Below, piece after piece: positions 21,801 to 32,606 of a stretch of 64,000 nt of DNA. The notes under the pieces were generated by a model. That model ran no database searches, was not told the DNA's origin, and was given only the letters and a program-made list of their open reading frames with translations. Positions within the stretch are counted from its first letter, which is position 1. The number at the start of each line of letters is the position of its first letter. Both the position numbers and the translations under genes were made by a program. This DNA comes from Glaciozyma antarctica PI12 (lineage: Eukaryota > Basidiomycota > Microbotryomycetes > Kriegeriales > Camptobasidiaceae), in the NCBI GenBank assembly GCA_002917775.1, contig KZ627161.1:106357-170356 (forward strand), written 5' to 3'.

Positions 21801-23086
21801 GCGTGGTGGTTGGGAATGCAAGGTCATAGCGACTTGAGCCAGGGTTTCTGAGAGTGCGAAGGCGGGGGCACGAGCGAGCGAGATGAGGGCGGAGCTTCTT
21901 GATGATCGCGAGAATGGAGTGGAAGAACTTGTTTGGGGTTTGGGAATACGAGCTTCATCACGATCGTTATGAACTTCGAGCGGGTTTCGAGCAGGTGGAT
22001 TACAGTTGCAGGACGCGCAGAAGACCGAGCAATGAATAGCAGCGAGCGGAGGGCGTCGAGAAATGGGTTGGAAGAAAAATTGCAAAGGTCGAAGACGCGC
22101 ACGCCTTGGCGACGAAGGCTGCGAACGCGGAGCTGCAGAAAGGGTGGGTGCTGTGCTTTTAGAGGTACAGCACACCCGCCTTAGCTCACCGCAGCGTTCT
22201 CCCTCCCTCCTCCGGCGTCTCCCTCGACCGATACCCATCCTCCTCCACTATCCGTCCAGTAGCGCGTTGTAACGAGGTAAAACTATTCACAAAGAAGCAA
22301 AAGCAATCAGTACGAGTTCTCTTCACAAGCTCGAGGTGGTTGAGGGTAGGTGTCAGGAAGCTGGTCGCTGTATAAAGGCAGTTGCTTCTATTGTTTGTTT
22401 CCACATAGCAGACCCCGAAGGATCCGTTAAGACTGGTGCCAACGATATTCTTCATGTAAACGCAGGGAGCGATGGGAGAGGAGGGATGAGACTCACCAGT
22501 CGGAGTGGAGCGCGCGAGGGCTGAGGGCGGTTGAGGAGAAGCCGCGCCCTGTTAGTCGGTCGTCGTGGTCGAGCTTTTGAGGTTCGTCGTCGGTCGTCGT
22601 CGTCGTCGTCGCGATGTGGAGTAAGCCAAGATAGGACGACGAACGAAATCTCAGAGGGCAGAGTTACTTCGCGAAAGACTCGCGATGAGGACCCGGCGCG
22701 CGTGAACCGATCGATCGATCAGTCCGCGGCGAAATCGGCGCATCTGCTCCTCCTCCTCCGAGTCTACTCTCAGCTCACCTGGGGGCCAACTGGTGCTCCA
22801 GGCGAGTGTTGCTCCGTTCGATAAGAGTCATTTGGAGCCAGGAGAATTGACAGCCAGCGGTGGACGCGGAAAGACGTTGGCGACGTCGCGCGCCTCCTCC
22901 TTCGCAATCCTCTCCTCCCGACGTCGAGGGACGCGAGGAGGGACAGGCGAGCAGTCGACTGGAAGCAGAAGCCTTGTCATCGTCGCAGGAATCTTGAGAG
23001 AAGACGAGCAGGAACGAGCGACAGGTGAGCGCCTCCGTAGCCCAGCGAGCGAGCGAGCGAGCTTTCCGCCAATCCCAGATTCCTCA
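21801..23086. other. 1.3 kb convergent region without a recognised gene
   Basis: This lies between the 3' ends of the MFS gene and the EEP gene. It contains a TATAAA at 22371-22376 (plus strand), a run of GTC repeats near 22584-22612, and a patch of lower GC around 22250-22460. On the minus strand, 22186-22455 starts with an ATG and encodes a possible 89-residue peptide (MKNIVGTSLNGSFGVC...), with no motif. No splice-supported gene was found. The TATA and the base-composition change make a short or non-coding transcript possible. Confidence 0.35.
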
Positions 23087-24307
23087 CTACTCCATCTCCT
23101 CCCCCACCTCCACCCGCACCAAAACTCCAACATGATCACTAGGCCACGCCCACCCGTCCTTCCCCGTCCAATCCCTCACTCTCCCTCCTCCACTCCTTAC
23201 CACCTCCCTCCCCACTTCCCCATACTCGACGCACCTCACCGCACCCCCTAGTAACACCCTGTCAATCCTCCTCACTTTCCTCACCTTCTTCGCCCCCGGT
23301 ATCAGAGGATACAATTCCCCGAAAGTCGGTGCGGCGCGAAAGAGGTCTGAGGAGGGGTGGGGGAAACAGTCGGTTAGGGAGTCGGAGGGGGGCTAGTTCT
23401 GCGTGAGAGGAATTGTTGAAATCGGCGAGAAGGAGGGAGGGGAGGGAGGAGGAGAGGTGGGAGAGGGCGAGTTGGTACTGCGTCGTGCGGAGAGAGGCGT
23501 TGTGAGGGAGGGAGGAGAAATGGGATGAGACGATTAAGCGAAGTNNNGANNNNNNNNNNNNNNNNNNNNNNNNNNNGGTANTGCGTCGTGCGGAGAGAGG
23601 CGTTGTGAGGGAGGGAGGAGAAATGGGATGAGACGATTCGGAGCTGTACCGACCTCATTAGCATCCTCCTGCAAACTAGAGGGATTACGCACCTGCTCAA
23701 CCCCACCAGAGAACAACCTCAGAACGACCAACGCCTTCCCTCCCTCCCCCCTCCCCGTCGGCAGCCGCACGAACCCCACCCTACTCCCCGCTCCCACCAA
23801 CCCTCTCCTCACCAACAGCACTACCGCCTCCTCCCCTCCCTCCTTCCCCCATCCTCCCCCACCCCTCCCCGCCGCCTGCAGGAACTCCCGCGCGCCGCTA
23901 AGGACGTACTCCCTCGCCCAACCAGCCTTCTGTAACGCGCCGAAGAACGCTGGTGTCACTTCCTGTAACGCTGCTATATCGAGTCGAGCTTCGTGGAGGA
24001 CGCGTAGGAGCGCTGTAGTCTGGTGAGGCGAGTGAGTGGGAGAGGAGGAGAAGGTGTTGTAGGTGAGGCAACGGAGGGAGGAATGGGGCGTTGGAGTGCT
24101 GGGGAAGACGATGCTGGGGATCCAGCTGGGAGAGAGGAAGGTGTAGAGCTCTGAGGGGAGGAGAGCGGGCCCTTGAGGATGGTGGTGGGGAGGTGCGGCG
24201 GCGGCGGGTTGCGGCGCCTTGGGCTTGCGAAGGCGCTTTCTCTTCGTGGCTGGCGGTGCAGTTGGAGACGCTCTTGATGCCCTGTGAGTTGGAGGTGCGC
24301 GCGGCAT
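23087..24307 (-). CDS. Endonuclease/exonuclease/phosphatase-fold protein, interrupted by assembly gap
   Basis: It starts MPRAPPTHRAS with a basic, Pro/Ala-rich lead. The fold motifs follow in order: LRCLTYNTFS, DIAALQEVTPAF (metal-binding Glu), REYVLSG, VVLLVRRG, VRLPTG, then after the gap SLLLADFNN (Asp/Asn pair), PTFGELYPLIPG, RRIDRVLL and WPSDHVGVLV (catalytic Asp-His) before the stop. This is the signature set of Mg-dependent EEP phosphodiesterases (Ccr4, tyrosyl-DNA phosphodiesterase, sphingomyelinase types); the subgroup is not clear. The gap of undetermined bases at 23545-23576 cuts the middle. A further frame change lies between the ADFNN and PTFGEL blocks at a G6 run (23387-23392 on the plus strand), which looks like one base too many. 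Coding was probably intact in the organism. Confidence 0.75.
23474..23638. repeat. 62-bp duplication flanking an assembly gap
   Basis: The 62 bases at 23474-23535 are repeated at 23577-23638, apart from one undetermined base. Between the copies lie a few bases and a run of undetermined bases (23545-23576). Two contig ends that overlap but were not merged would produce exactly this picture; a true tandem duplication inside the coding region is the alternative. In the EEP gene the duplicated part encodes the LSPHDA-like segment twice. Confidence 0.85.
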
Positions 24308-24962
24308 GGTTGTAGGAGGAAGAGGTGGACGGGAGCTGCGAAGCTCAAAGTGGAGCCTGTTCGTTCTCTCTGCGCCGTGAGATATGTTGTTCTCAACCTG
24401 GTCCTCCTAGGAATTGCTGCTGCTGAGGCCTGAGGAGCGGTCGAGCTTCACGGCCGATTCTCAGCGTCTCTGGTCCTCCATCTCGCCAGAACAGCTCGTT
24501 CACCCGACCCCAGCGACCTGCGCTCTTGATCTCGACCAGCAGATGGGGTCCAGTATCGAGCAGAAGGAGGTAGAGCAGGGCAGAAAACGACGCAAGAGCG
24601 AGCTGGACGCAAGCCAGAACGGAGCCCATCGTCGTCCTCGCCAGCGAAGTTGGCGTACAACTCTCATCCCCTCCGTCCTTCGAGCAGCAGTTCCCCGTCC
24701 ATGCGCCCATCCCATCCTCGAGTCCCATCCCAGCGCCACGGCTCCACACTCCCGTTCCTCGCGCCACAGGTTCAAAAAAGCCAAACGTTCGCATTGTACA
24801 CTCCCTCCCTCGTCCCCCCGTACGTACCCCATCTATGCCGCTTCCATACACCTCCAACCTCGTCGATGCGGATGCTGTGAGTACTACTGGGTTCGGTATA
24901 GCGGCGGAAAGGGGTGCTGGAGGAAGAGGTGGCGAGGGGAGGGGAGGGGAGGGGAGGGGCGA
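24308..24962. other. Region between EEP gene start and SUI1 end
   Basis: This 655-base region should contain the EEP promoter and the SUI1 3' UTR. Overlapping open frames on both strands (up to 225 residues) lack motifs and their codon choice looks unselected. It includes the GGGGA repeat at 24935-24959. Confidence 0.35.
24935..24959 (+). repeat. GGGGA tandem run, potential G-quadruplex
   Basis: Five runs of four G separated by single A (GAGGGGAGGGGAGGGG and onward) lie four bases past the SUI1 stop codon, on the strand opposite to the SUI1 transcript. The RNA of SUI1 would carry the C-rich complement, so any quadruplex would form in the DNA template or in an antisense transcript. Confidence 0.7.
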
Positions 24963-25717
24963 TCAGAATCCGTGGCTGTGGAGGAGAGGTCAGATGGTGC
25001 GCTGCGAGGACGGGGGGGAAGGAGGAGGGGGACGTACAGCTTGATCGTCTCCTTGTCTGCGAGGAGGAAGGGGAGGAAGGGCGCGCGTTAGCCACCGTTC
25101 GAGTCGACGCTCACTGCGTCAAAGTGGAAACGGGAAGAAGATGACTCACTGATACCCTCCTCGACGAGCATGCCCAAGATCTTGGTCCTCTGGTCTCCCT
25201 GCAGCTGGATGACCTGTCCCATCTCCTCGTCCTCTACCAAACTGCCGTTGCAAGCAAACTCCTCTGCGCGTGTGCAAACAAAGTCAGCTCTACTCTCCTT
25301 CCTTGCGTGCAGCGTAGTGGCGTAGGGCGGGGTCGGAAAGAGGAGGAGAGGTCGAACGCAAACTCACTCTTGAACGCCTTGAGCAGCTTCTTGGGGTCGT
25401 ACTCGGTGGGGACTCCCTGGAGCGTAGTGATCGTCTTCCTTCCATTACGCTGCTGAATTCGGATATGGATGTACTCGGCTGTTGGTGGCGCACAAGAAGA
25501 GAACGGGGGTCAGCACAGCTCGCGTGGCCCGGTTGACGGCACGAGGAAGAAGGAACGTACTGGCAGTGGCCTTCTTGGCTACAACGTCGGTAGCGGCAGT
25601 GTCCTCTCCTTCGTCGGCGAAGGCGTCGTAAGGCTTGTTGAGGATGGTTGACACTGCGCGCGGTCGGGCTGTCAGTTCTTGTTCGAGGGGAGCTGGACCG
25701 ATGGGAGTTGAACGTAC
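24963..25717 (-). CDS. SUI1: Translation initiation factor eIF1 (SUI1)
   Basis: Six exons give a protein of normal eIF1 size: STILNKPYDAFADEGED, then YIHIRIQQRNGRKTITTLQG, PTEYDPKKLLKAFK, FACNGSLVEDEEMG, VIQLQGDQRTKILGMLVEEG, and finally NKETIKLHGF. This is nearly identical in layout to human and yeast eIF1, which guards start-codon selection in the 43S complex. The start codon is split: A (25717) lies before a GTACGT donor and TG (25652-25653) follows the CGCAG acceptor, so the intron 25654-25716 sits after the first base of AUG. The last coding exon holds only C-CAC-GGA-TTC-TGA (LHGF stop), which is supported because it restores the universal HGF ending. A CCAAT motif lies upstream at 25897-25901. 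Confidence 0.96.
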
Positions 25718-26053
25718 TGCGAGGCGGGAGGGTCTGGGGGGGGGTAGGAGGGGAGGAAGAGGAAGGGGAGAAGGGAGAAGGTTGAGTCTGAGTGGTGAGT
25801 TGTGGCAAGAGGAGAAAGGCTGGAGCTGGGCCCAAGAGGAGGAGTCACTCTGGATTTAACGATTTTGTGGCAGCTTAAGCCAAGCGCAGCAGGAGGATTG
25901 GCTGTAGTTTCGCAGTGTCCTATATTGACCCTGTCCATCAGGCTTGTAGATCTGGAGAGAAACGACTGAGCGAAGCACCAGGGCCAACCATGCAACCGCG
26001 TCCGGCGGGCGGCGGTCTCGCTCTCACCTTCCACCACTTGCTCAACTCTGACG
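25718..26053. promoter_or_regulatory. Divergent promoter, SUI1 and flavin monooxygenase
   Basis: A 336-base region with starts of two genes pointing outward. A CCAAT box in SUI1 orientation is at 25897-25901 (ATTGG on the plus strand), about 180 bases upstream of the SUI1 start. No TATA box is obvious for either gene. Confidence 0.45.
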
Positions 26054-28741
26054 ATGACAGCGACGAGGCGAGTCGTCGTAATTGGAGCAGGGCCAGCAGG
26101 GCTCACCACCCTCAAGACGCTCCTCCACTTCCCTCGATCCCTCTCTCCCAGCGAGCCAGCCTTCGACCCGATCCTCCTCGAGGGAGCGTCGTCTATTGGA
26201 GGCACGTTCGACCAGCGCTCTTACGAGAATGGCTGCTTGGTATCCTCCAAGCAGCTCACCTCCTTCTCCGACTGTAAGTCCTTCCAGCGATTCATCGTGG
26301 AGCGGCACCCCCTGACCATCGACCTCGATAGATCGCTTCCCCAGCACGGCCGGAGACCACCCAACGATGGGAGACTACGTTGATTACCTTGGGCGATACG
26401 TTGGCCGCTTTGGACTGGATTCAGAGGCTGGAGAAGGGTGGAAGGGAACGCCGATGGAGGGCCAGTCGAGGATCCGGCTTGGGTGCAGGGTGGAGAAGGT
26501 GGAGCGGGCTGAGGATGGAGGACACGATGTTACGTACTCGTCTTCGAGTGGTACGTTCGTTCCTGCTGGAGTGGCGGGAGGTGGAGCTGACGAGCGACGC
26601 GCAGGCACTTACACGATCCATGCCGACGCTCTCTCCGTCTGTACCGGACTTCACGTCACCCCAGCCGTCCCTATGATCCCCGGTCTCCCCTTCCTACTCT
26701 CTCCTCAGTCTTCGCCAATCCTCACTGCGCCTGGTCTCCCGAACCGACCCCCTGGAGGAGGCGAATGGGAGGAGAAGGACGGCGTGAGGGTGATCCACTC
26801 GAGCCAGTACAAGAAGCGTGAGGAGTTTGCTGGGAGGAAGGTCATGATTCTGGGTGTGCGTGCTGTCTTTCGGATTCTCTGGAGGCTCGCTGACGAAAAG
26901 CACAGATCGGAGAGACTTCGATGGACCTCTCCTACGAAGCGATCAAAGCCGGTGCGAAGGAGGTCGTAGTGTGCCATCGAGGAGGGTACGTTTCGGTTCC
27001 GTATCGGCTTTGTGAGAGCACCACTAACGCACGAACGATTCCAGATTCCTCAGCTTCCCTAAGGTGCTGAACGACTTTCAGATCTTTGGTGTCAAGGTGC
27101 GCGTGTCCTTGCTTCGAACGCGCGACTGGACTAATGCGATCTTTGTAGTTTGACGGAGAGCTCCCTATTGATGGCCTCGTGCGTTCCCTCCTCTCCTCTC
27201 CTACTCCTTGCTGACCGCCTTTCGTAGATCACCAACTGTGCGTTCTCTCCTTCGCTCCTTTGCAAGCTCACTAACCTCGGCTCCTCGTTCCAGTATTCGA
27301 GGTTCGTTCACGCGTCCTTCCACTTCCGAGCCACCTTGACTCACGTCCCTCGCAGACCGCCTACGTCCACCCCTGGGTCGCAGGCGCGCACGTCCGGTGG
27401 TTCGTCTCCGATTTCGTCATCAAGCGCGTCCTCTGGTTCCTCACCGGTTAGTTCCTTCTGGCGCTCCTCGAAACTACCACTAACGCCCTCCCAGGCACCC
27501 AAGCAGGCTGCAACCAATGGGTCGGCTCCCTCCCTCCCGAACGCCTCGGACGAGCCTACGTCTTCCTCAAGTCCGTTTCTCCCTCCCTCGCAGCCGAAAC
27601 GTGCTGATGAAGGACGCAGCAAATCCTCGAAAGCGATGCCGTACATCAACCGTCCTTACAAGCCCTCGTTCCGCATCCTCTCCACCCTCCTCGGCACGTC
27701 GTACATCGACCCACCCATCGACGCCGCGTCCGCCAAATCTATCGACCTGGCTCTCTGGCCTTCTCACGTCGATGCGAGCGGGCGAGTGCACTTTATGAAG
27801 AGTTCTCAGCTGCCGCAAGGGAGGCGGGATGATTGAAGGATTGGAGGAGTGAGAGGATGAGGGGGAGGGAGGTGAGGCCGGATTTGGTCGTGTTTGCGAC
27901 GGGGTACAAGCAGGAGTGGGGGTGGCTTGGGGAGGGTGAGTAGAGCGGTTTTCGACGTATGCAGGGAAAAAGGGCTGACCGTTCTTTTGGGCGTGCAGGA
28001 TACCCGCGCGGACCCAGCGAGGTTGACGTGCGCGAGCTGTGCGACAGCAGCGATGTCAGCGTCGGCTTTATCGGCTTCGTTCGTCCTGGAGTCGGTACGT
28101 CCTCCCTCCCACCGCTCTTCGCAGTCCTGACACTCGCCCAGGTGCCATCCCCCCGATCGCAGAACAACAAGCGATGCTCTGGGCTCTCCTCCTCCTCGAC
28201 AAGGTTCCTATTCCGACGAGCGAGCCTCATTACCGTCTTCTCGCGAGCAAGACGGCTAGGATCCAGTACGGCGTCGATCATTCGAGCTACATGTCGACGC
28301 TCGCGAAGGATATGGGAGCTGCGCCGGGGCTGTGGGAGCTTTACTCGGAGCATGGGCTGCATGTCCTGGCGTCGTACTGGTGCGTCCTTCATTCTCGCTT
28401 AGGCGTTCGAGGTCGCTGATGCCGGCATCGCAGCCTCGGAGCTGCTTTCGTCTCATTCTATCGCCTCTCTGGGCCGTACGCGAGCAAGGAGATGGACGAG
28501 ATTGTTACGACGGAGATCTGGGAGACCATCACGCGTCGTGGAGTCATCGGGAACCTGTTCATGGGTATCGTGCGTTCCTCTCTCACCCTTGGAACGCGGA
28601 CGAAGCTGACGAGGAACGCAGATTCCGATGTTGTTCTATGGAATGCTGAATGCGATGGCGTGGGTGGCGGAGATGCTGTGGATCGGGGTGGGGATGCCGG
28701 GCATGAGCGTTGGCGAGACGAAGATGGGGAAGATGGAGTAG
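26054..28741 (+). CDS. Flavin-containing monooxygenase (FMO) family protein
   Basis: It starts MTATRRVVVIGAGPAGLTTL with a Rossmann FAD-binding GxGxxG motif directly after the start. Further motifs: SIGGTF, SKQLTSFSD, DYVDYLGRYVGRF, the FMO-type segment VIHSSQYKKREEFAGRKV followed by the second nucleotide-binding loop MILGIGETSMDLSYEA (NADPH), VVCHRGGFLSFP, then VVFATGYKQEW (the conserved ATGY) and a hydrophobic C-terminus (PMLFYGMLNAMAWVAEMLW). Enzymes of this family add oxygen to soft nucleophiles (N or S). The C-terminal hydrophobic stretch suggests membrane association. Many short exons are needed; two are very small around 27220-27300. The substrate is unknown. Confidence 0.85.
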
Positions 28742-29204
28742 AGAGGGTTCGTATCGGTCTTGGGTGTTTGTTTGTGTCATTGCGAACCGTTTTCTTGCCA
28801 TTCACTGCGTGCGCGCGCGCGAGAAAGAGGGGTGGCTGGTGTGGCGTGAATCGACCGGAGCGCGCGCCGCACGCTTGAAGTCGACACCTGGTTGTGCACC
28901 GCGCTCGCGCAATGAAGAAAGAGCCCGCACCACCACAACCGCTCGTTGGCGTCTCCTCAAAGCTGGCGAACCGCCTTCGCGGGATCAAAAGAGCCGAAAC
29001 TCGCAAGAAAGGAAGTGAACGAGCGAGCGAGGCTTCCGTGCCTCTCTTTCCACCCCGATTGCCTAGCGAATACGTGCTATTGCATCTTATAGCGTCTTAC
29101 AGAGTCTTCTACTCTATTGAGGGGGGGAACGGCGAACGGGAGCGAAGGAATATATAGACAAGAAAGCGCCAAATGCGGAATGCAGCCTTGGAAAGGCTTG
29201 CTAA
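28742..29204. other. Convergent intergenic region
   Basis: These 463 bases lie between the ends of the monooxygenase gene and the first cysteine-rich gene. The second half is relatively AT-rich (29050-29160). It should hold two terminators. No gene is visible. Confidence 0.35.
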
Positions 29205-30473
29205 CTAGGAGCTGCAGAAGGGAGGAGAGCTCATGGTTGCAACCTGACCTGCAGGACAGTCTGGGAGACCGACGAGAGTCAGCAGGCGCGGAACGTACAG
29301 CGAGAGAGCGACGCACTGAGGTTGCAGCGTCCGGCCTTGCAGTAGGCAGATCCCCGGCCAGTGTAGTCCTCGTCGCAGGTGTTTCCAAGCTGTAGAAGTG
29401 AAGAAGTTAAGGAAGGAATGAAGAACGAGGCGAAGAAGACGCACGGCACCGCAGTTGGCGAGATCGAAGGCGAGGTTGAGGCAAGTCGGCTTGCCCGCGA
29501 CCGAGGCGTAAGTGAATCCTGCTCGGCAGGCTAAAGAAGAGTCAGCGAAAAGTCAAGAAAGTAGAAGAATCCGAGGACGTACCGTAGAAGCAAGCACCAC
29601 CAGAGCAAGTCGTAACCCCGTTCGCCACTCCCACGCAGGTGTTCGCACCGCACGTCGGGTTCTTGAGGACACACGCTCCACCTTCGGGCTTGTATCCCGC
29701 GAAGCAAACAAAGCTGCAGACGTTGTTGGGGCAGGTGGCGTACTTGGCGAAGGCGGGGGTCGGGCAGCGGTCGGAATCGCAGAGGGCGGCGAGGACGCAG
29801 GCGCCGTCTGGTGGTGGAGGAAAGCGTCAGAGATGGAATGGGCGGAGTTGAGAAGATGTGAACGCACTGGAGAGCTTGTATTTTGGCTTGCACTTGAAGG
29901 AGCACGCTGAAGTTGAGAGAAAGTTAGATTGACGCCACCGTGCGAAGGAGGTGCAGACGAACCATTCTCAACGCACGCAGCGATGGAGTGAGCGATGAAG
30001 CTCCGAGGGCAGGTAGTGGAGATGCAAGTGTTCTTAACGCAGGTGTTGGCTGAGGGAGGAATGCGAGAACGTCAGTCAGAAAGCTCGGGGAGATGGAGCG
30101 AGGAGGACGAACCGACTCGGACAAAGGTAGGCTTGCAGGCTGTGGAGGGAAGGCGTTAAAAAAGGCGAGTGGAAGATGAAGAAAGGCAGCTCACTGAAGC
30201 CGCAGGTGTTGTCGACGCAAGATCGAACCGAGTTCGCAGGAACGGCAGACGAGCACTGGTTCGCACGGGTGCAGATCGCCACCTGTCGCTTGTCAAAGCT
30301 CAGCGTCGAGACTGTGGAGGTAAGAAGCAGTCAGCGACGGTACGAAGGCTCAGAAGATCGAACTACTGACGAGCTGGGCTGATGGTGTCGGTGGGGAGAG
30401 CGGCGGCCGACGAGGAGAGGGCGAGGGAGAAGAGAGTGCTGACGATGGCAAGTGATGAGGTCGAGAAGAGCAT
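29205..30473 (-). CDS. Secreted cysteine-rich protein, copy A
   Basis: A signal peptide (MLFSTSSLAIVSTLFSLALS, then Ala-rich) is followed by a short pro-segment ending in FDKR, a Kex2 site, directly before QVAICTRANQC. The mature part is a string of Cys-rich modules, each roughly one exon: SVRSCVDNTCGF, CISTTCPRSFIAHS with AACVEN, ACSFKCKPKYKLS, then CPTPAFAKYATCPNNVC with SFVCFAGYKPEGGACV, TCGANTCVGV, PTCLNLAFDLANCGA, and NTCDEDYTGRG; the end is MSSPPFCSS. Cys spacing vaguely recalls basidiomycete PriA-like proteins, but I cannot name a family. It is the direct-repeat paralogue of the gene at 32607-33867. A role at the cell surface or outside the cell is likely; the specific function is unknown. 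Confidence 0.8.
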
Positions 30474-30559
30474 GCTGGCGTCGGTGGCTTGAGGTTGGAA
30501 CGAGATTGGTGGAGAGAGTGGTGTTGTGGAAAGAAAGCATCGATTGAGGAACGAGCGAC

Positions 30560-30567
30560 ATAAATAC
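30560..30567 (-). promoter_or_regulatory. TATA-like element of cysteine-rich gene A
   Basis: The minus strand reads TATTTATG about 90 bases upstream of the ATG at 30473. The paralogue has GGGGTATTT at about the same distance (33958-33966), so the element may be part of a shared promoter design. It is a weak TATA match. Confidence 0.35.
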
Positions 30568-31030
30568 CGTCTACGCCTCGCACGCACCTTCGGTTCACCT
30601 ATGCGTCGGTAGAGCTCAATCGGCCCTCATATCTATCACAGGTTAATGAGCCTTCGATTCAATAGCTCATCGCATCCAGGGGAATCGAGGCTAACCATTG
30701 ATGGCTAGCAGGAGCCCCGATAGGCCATGCGAAAGTGGCACCGAAGCCGTATGCCTGTATCGTCTCGTGGGAGAGGTACGTCAAAGGCTCAGCGGTGCCC
30801 GTCGTTCGATGTTCTGAAGGATCGAGCAGAGTATAGGCAAAGACAGTCGAGACAAAGCAAAGCGGCGGGAGCGAAGTCAGCGAAGTCGGACGGTCTCCCT
30901 GCGAGATCGTGACTCGTGAGCCTCACTCGGCGCCTTGGTCCTTGCAAGATAAGAACCCGATTGTAACGAGCAACTGCGCGAGACCAGCCCCTCCGCATAG
31001 AATGAACAAAGAGAGGCCTTCGCTGCTCAA

Positions 31031-31070
31031 GTTCACTCCAGCACTTTAAAGTTCACTCTAGCACTTTAAA
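31031..31070 (+). repeat. Two-copy 20-bp direct repeat
   Basis: GTTCACTCCAGCACTTTAAA (31031-31050) is followed at once by a copy with one C-to-T change (31051-31070). It sits in the spacer between the two cysteine-rich genes. A regulatory role is possible but not shown. Confidence 0.85.
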
Positions 31071-32606
31071 GCCATCCAAATCGCTGGCTGGTCCCACGCA
31101 GTCCCAGGCCTTTGCGTTCGCAGCGTCAGGCAGCGCTCACAACCTCTCCCGTCGGCCCTCGTCTGAATGCTCGAGCATCGGCGCGGCGATGCATGCAATC
31201 CTCGCGCTTTAAGGTTGACTTAGAGCAGGGGAGTGAGTGTAATCCCATGAGCGAGCGAATAGCGTGGGATCAATGGGAACAATGGAGCACCGGGAGGACC
31301 GTGGAGGAGGAACGAAGAGAGCTGACGACAACGCCGACGAGACAACGCCGACGAGCGAGCAGGTCCCTCTCGCTCGCGCCTTTCACCGCTCTCACGACCT
31401 CACGCCAAGCAGGAACTCGACCCAGGGAGAGTCCAGCACCAGGCCGCCGACAGGAACCGACTCCCCTTTCGAAACCAGCTCTGCACCTCCCATCTCCCGA
31501 TCGTCTGCCGTTTCCGAGGGGAGCAGGGGGAGGAACGCTGGCTGCAGGAGCAGAAGCCACAGGCGGCGTAGGAGGCGTGTGGGCTGTGCAGAAGCGAAAT
31601 GTGAGAGTTGCGCGAGTGAGATCGTCGAGGGACTCGGAGAAGGCAGCTGATCGCCGCAGGAGAGGACCGCGAGTGAGGGGGTCTGAACGCGGGAGCTGTG
31701 CGCGAGCGGGGGTGGTTGGCTCTGCTGGGACCCAGCAGAGCCAGAGGACTCCTACGATGCGTGGAGCTTGGGTGCCGGAGCTGCTCGTCGTGGGGGTTTG
31801 CGAAGGACGAGCTGCTCTGCCCTTTCGCTTGCGCTGGCTGGATGGGAAGCGGTGGTTCCTTCTCTCTCAAGTCCTATACTACAAGTCTGCTGGTCTCTTG
31901 GAGCGAACGAAACGACGAACTGTTCTGGGAGGGGACTGTCACCCTTGCGGCGCGACCGCCCACCTGGTATCCTGCTCGCTCGCTCGCTCTAGCAGGCTCG
32001 AATCCCCTTCGTGGATTGTGGATTACCCTTCTGGTTGGTGCTCTTATAAACCTCGTGCCTGAAAGAGCGACGCGCAACTCGAATCTGGAGACAACTTCCC
32101 AGCCTGCCGCCGTCTCCTCGAACTCGCTCTCTCCTGCGTCGAACGACTGCGTAATCGTTCCTTTGTCCACCGTATATATCCCCGTTCATCCATAAACTCT
32201 TTCGACACTACCGCTGCGTCTTTGTCCTCTTGAGCTTCGACAGCAACGGCGGTGACGGAGCAAGGCTCCGGCAGCGACTGCGAGGGCTTCGTCGTCGACG
32301 CCAATTCTTCCCGAATCGGAGCCACCCACCACGAGCTGTTGAGCTTCCCTTGCGCTGCAAACCGAAAAAGCGAACTGAGGAAGAGCGAGGACGTGGAGGT
32401 GCCAGTTGTTGTGATGTTGCCCAGTAGTTATTATACATTGCGCGACTGCGTATGCGCTGCACTAAAATAAGCCCAACTCCTCCCAGTCAACAGAAGAGAA
32501 GGGAGGGAGCCATGAAAAAGGAGAGGTTACTAAAAGGAGTGTCGAGGAACGAAATCGAATGAGGGAGGGACTACAAGATGCGATCTAGGTGGGGATGCGG
32601 AGGGAT

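Larger units (their letters stand above)
30474..32606. other. 2.1 kb gene-poor spacer between cysteine-rich paralogues
   Basis: No splice-supported gene was found. The largest open frame (31112-32062, plus, 316 residues) lacks an ATG-proximal context, motifs and codon bias, and overlaps long frames on the other strand. Two TATA-like elements, TATAAA at 32045-32050 and TATATA at 32173-32178, have no ATG-starting frame of note downstream. A 20-base direct repeat sits at 31031-31070. Upstream of copy A a TATTTATG element lies at 30560-30567 (minus strand). Confidence 0.4.

Noticed and set aside
31975-32020. GGCTCGAATCC, a near B-box match, in the spacer between the cysteine-rich genes
   Set aside because: No A box at the right distance and no cloverleaf can be drawn.
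31112-32062. 316-residue open frame on the plus strand
   Set aside because: Composition is biased, no motifs, long frames overlap on the other strand, and no splice or promoter logic supports it.
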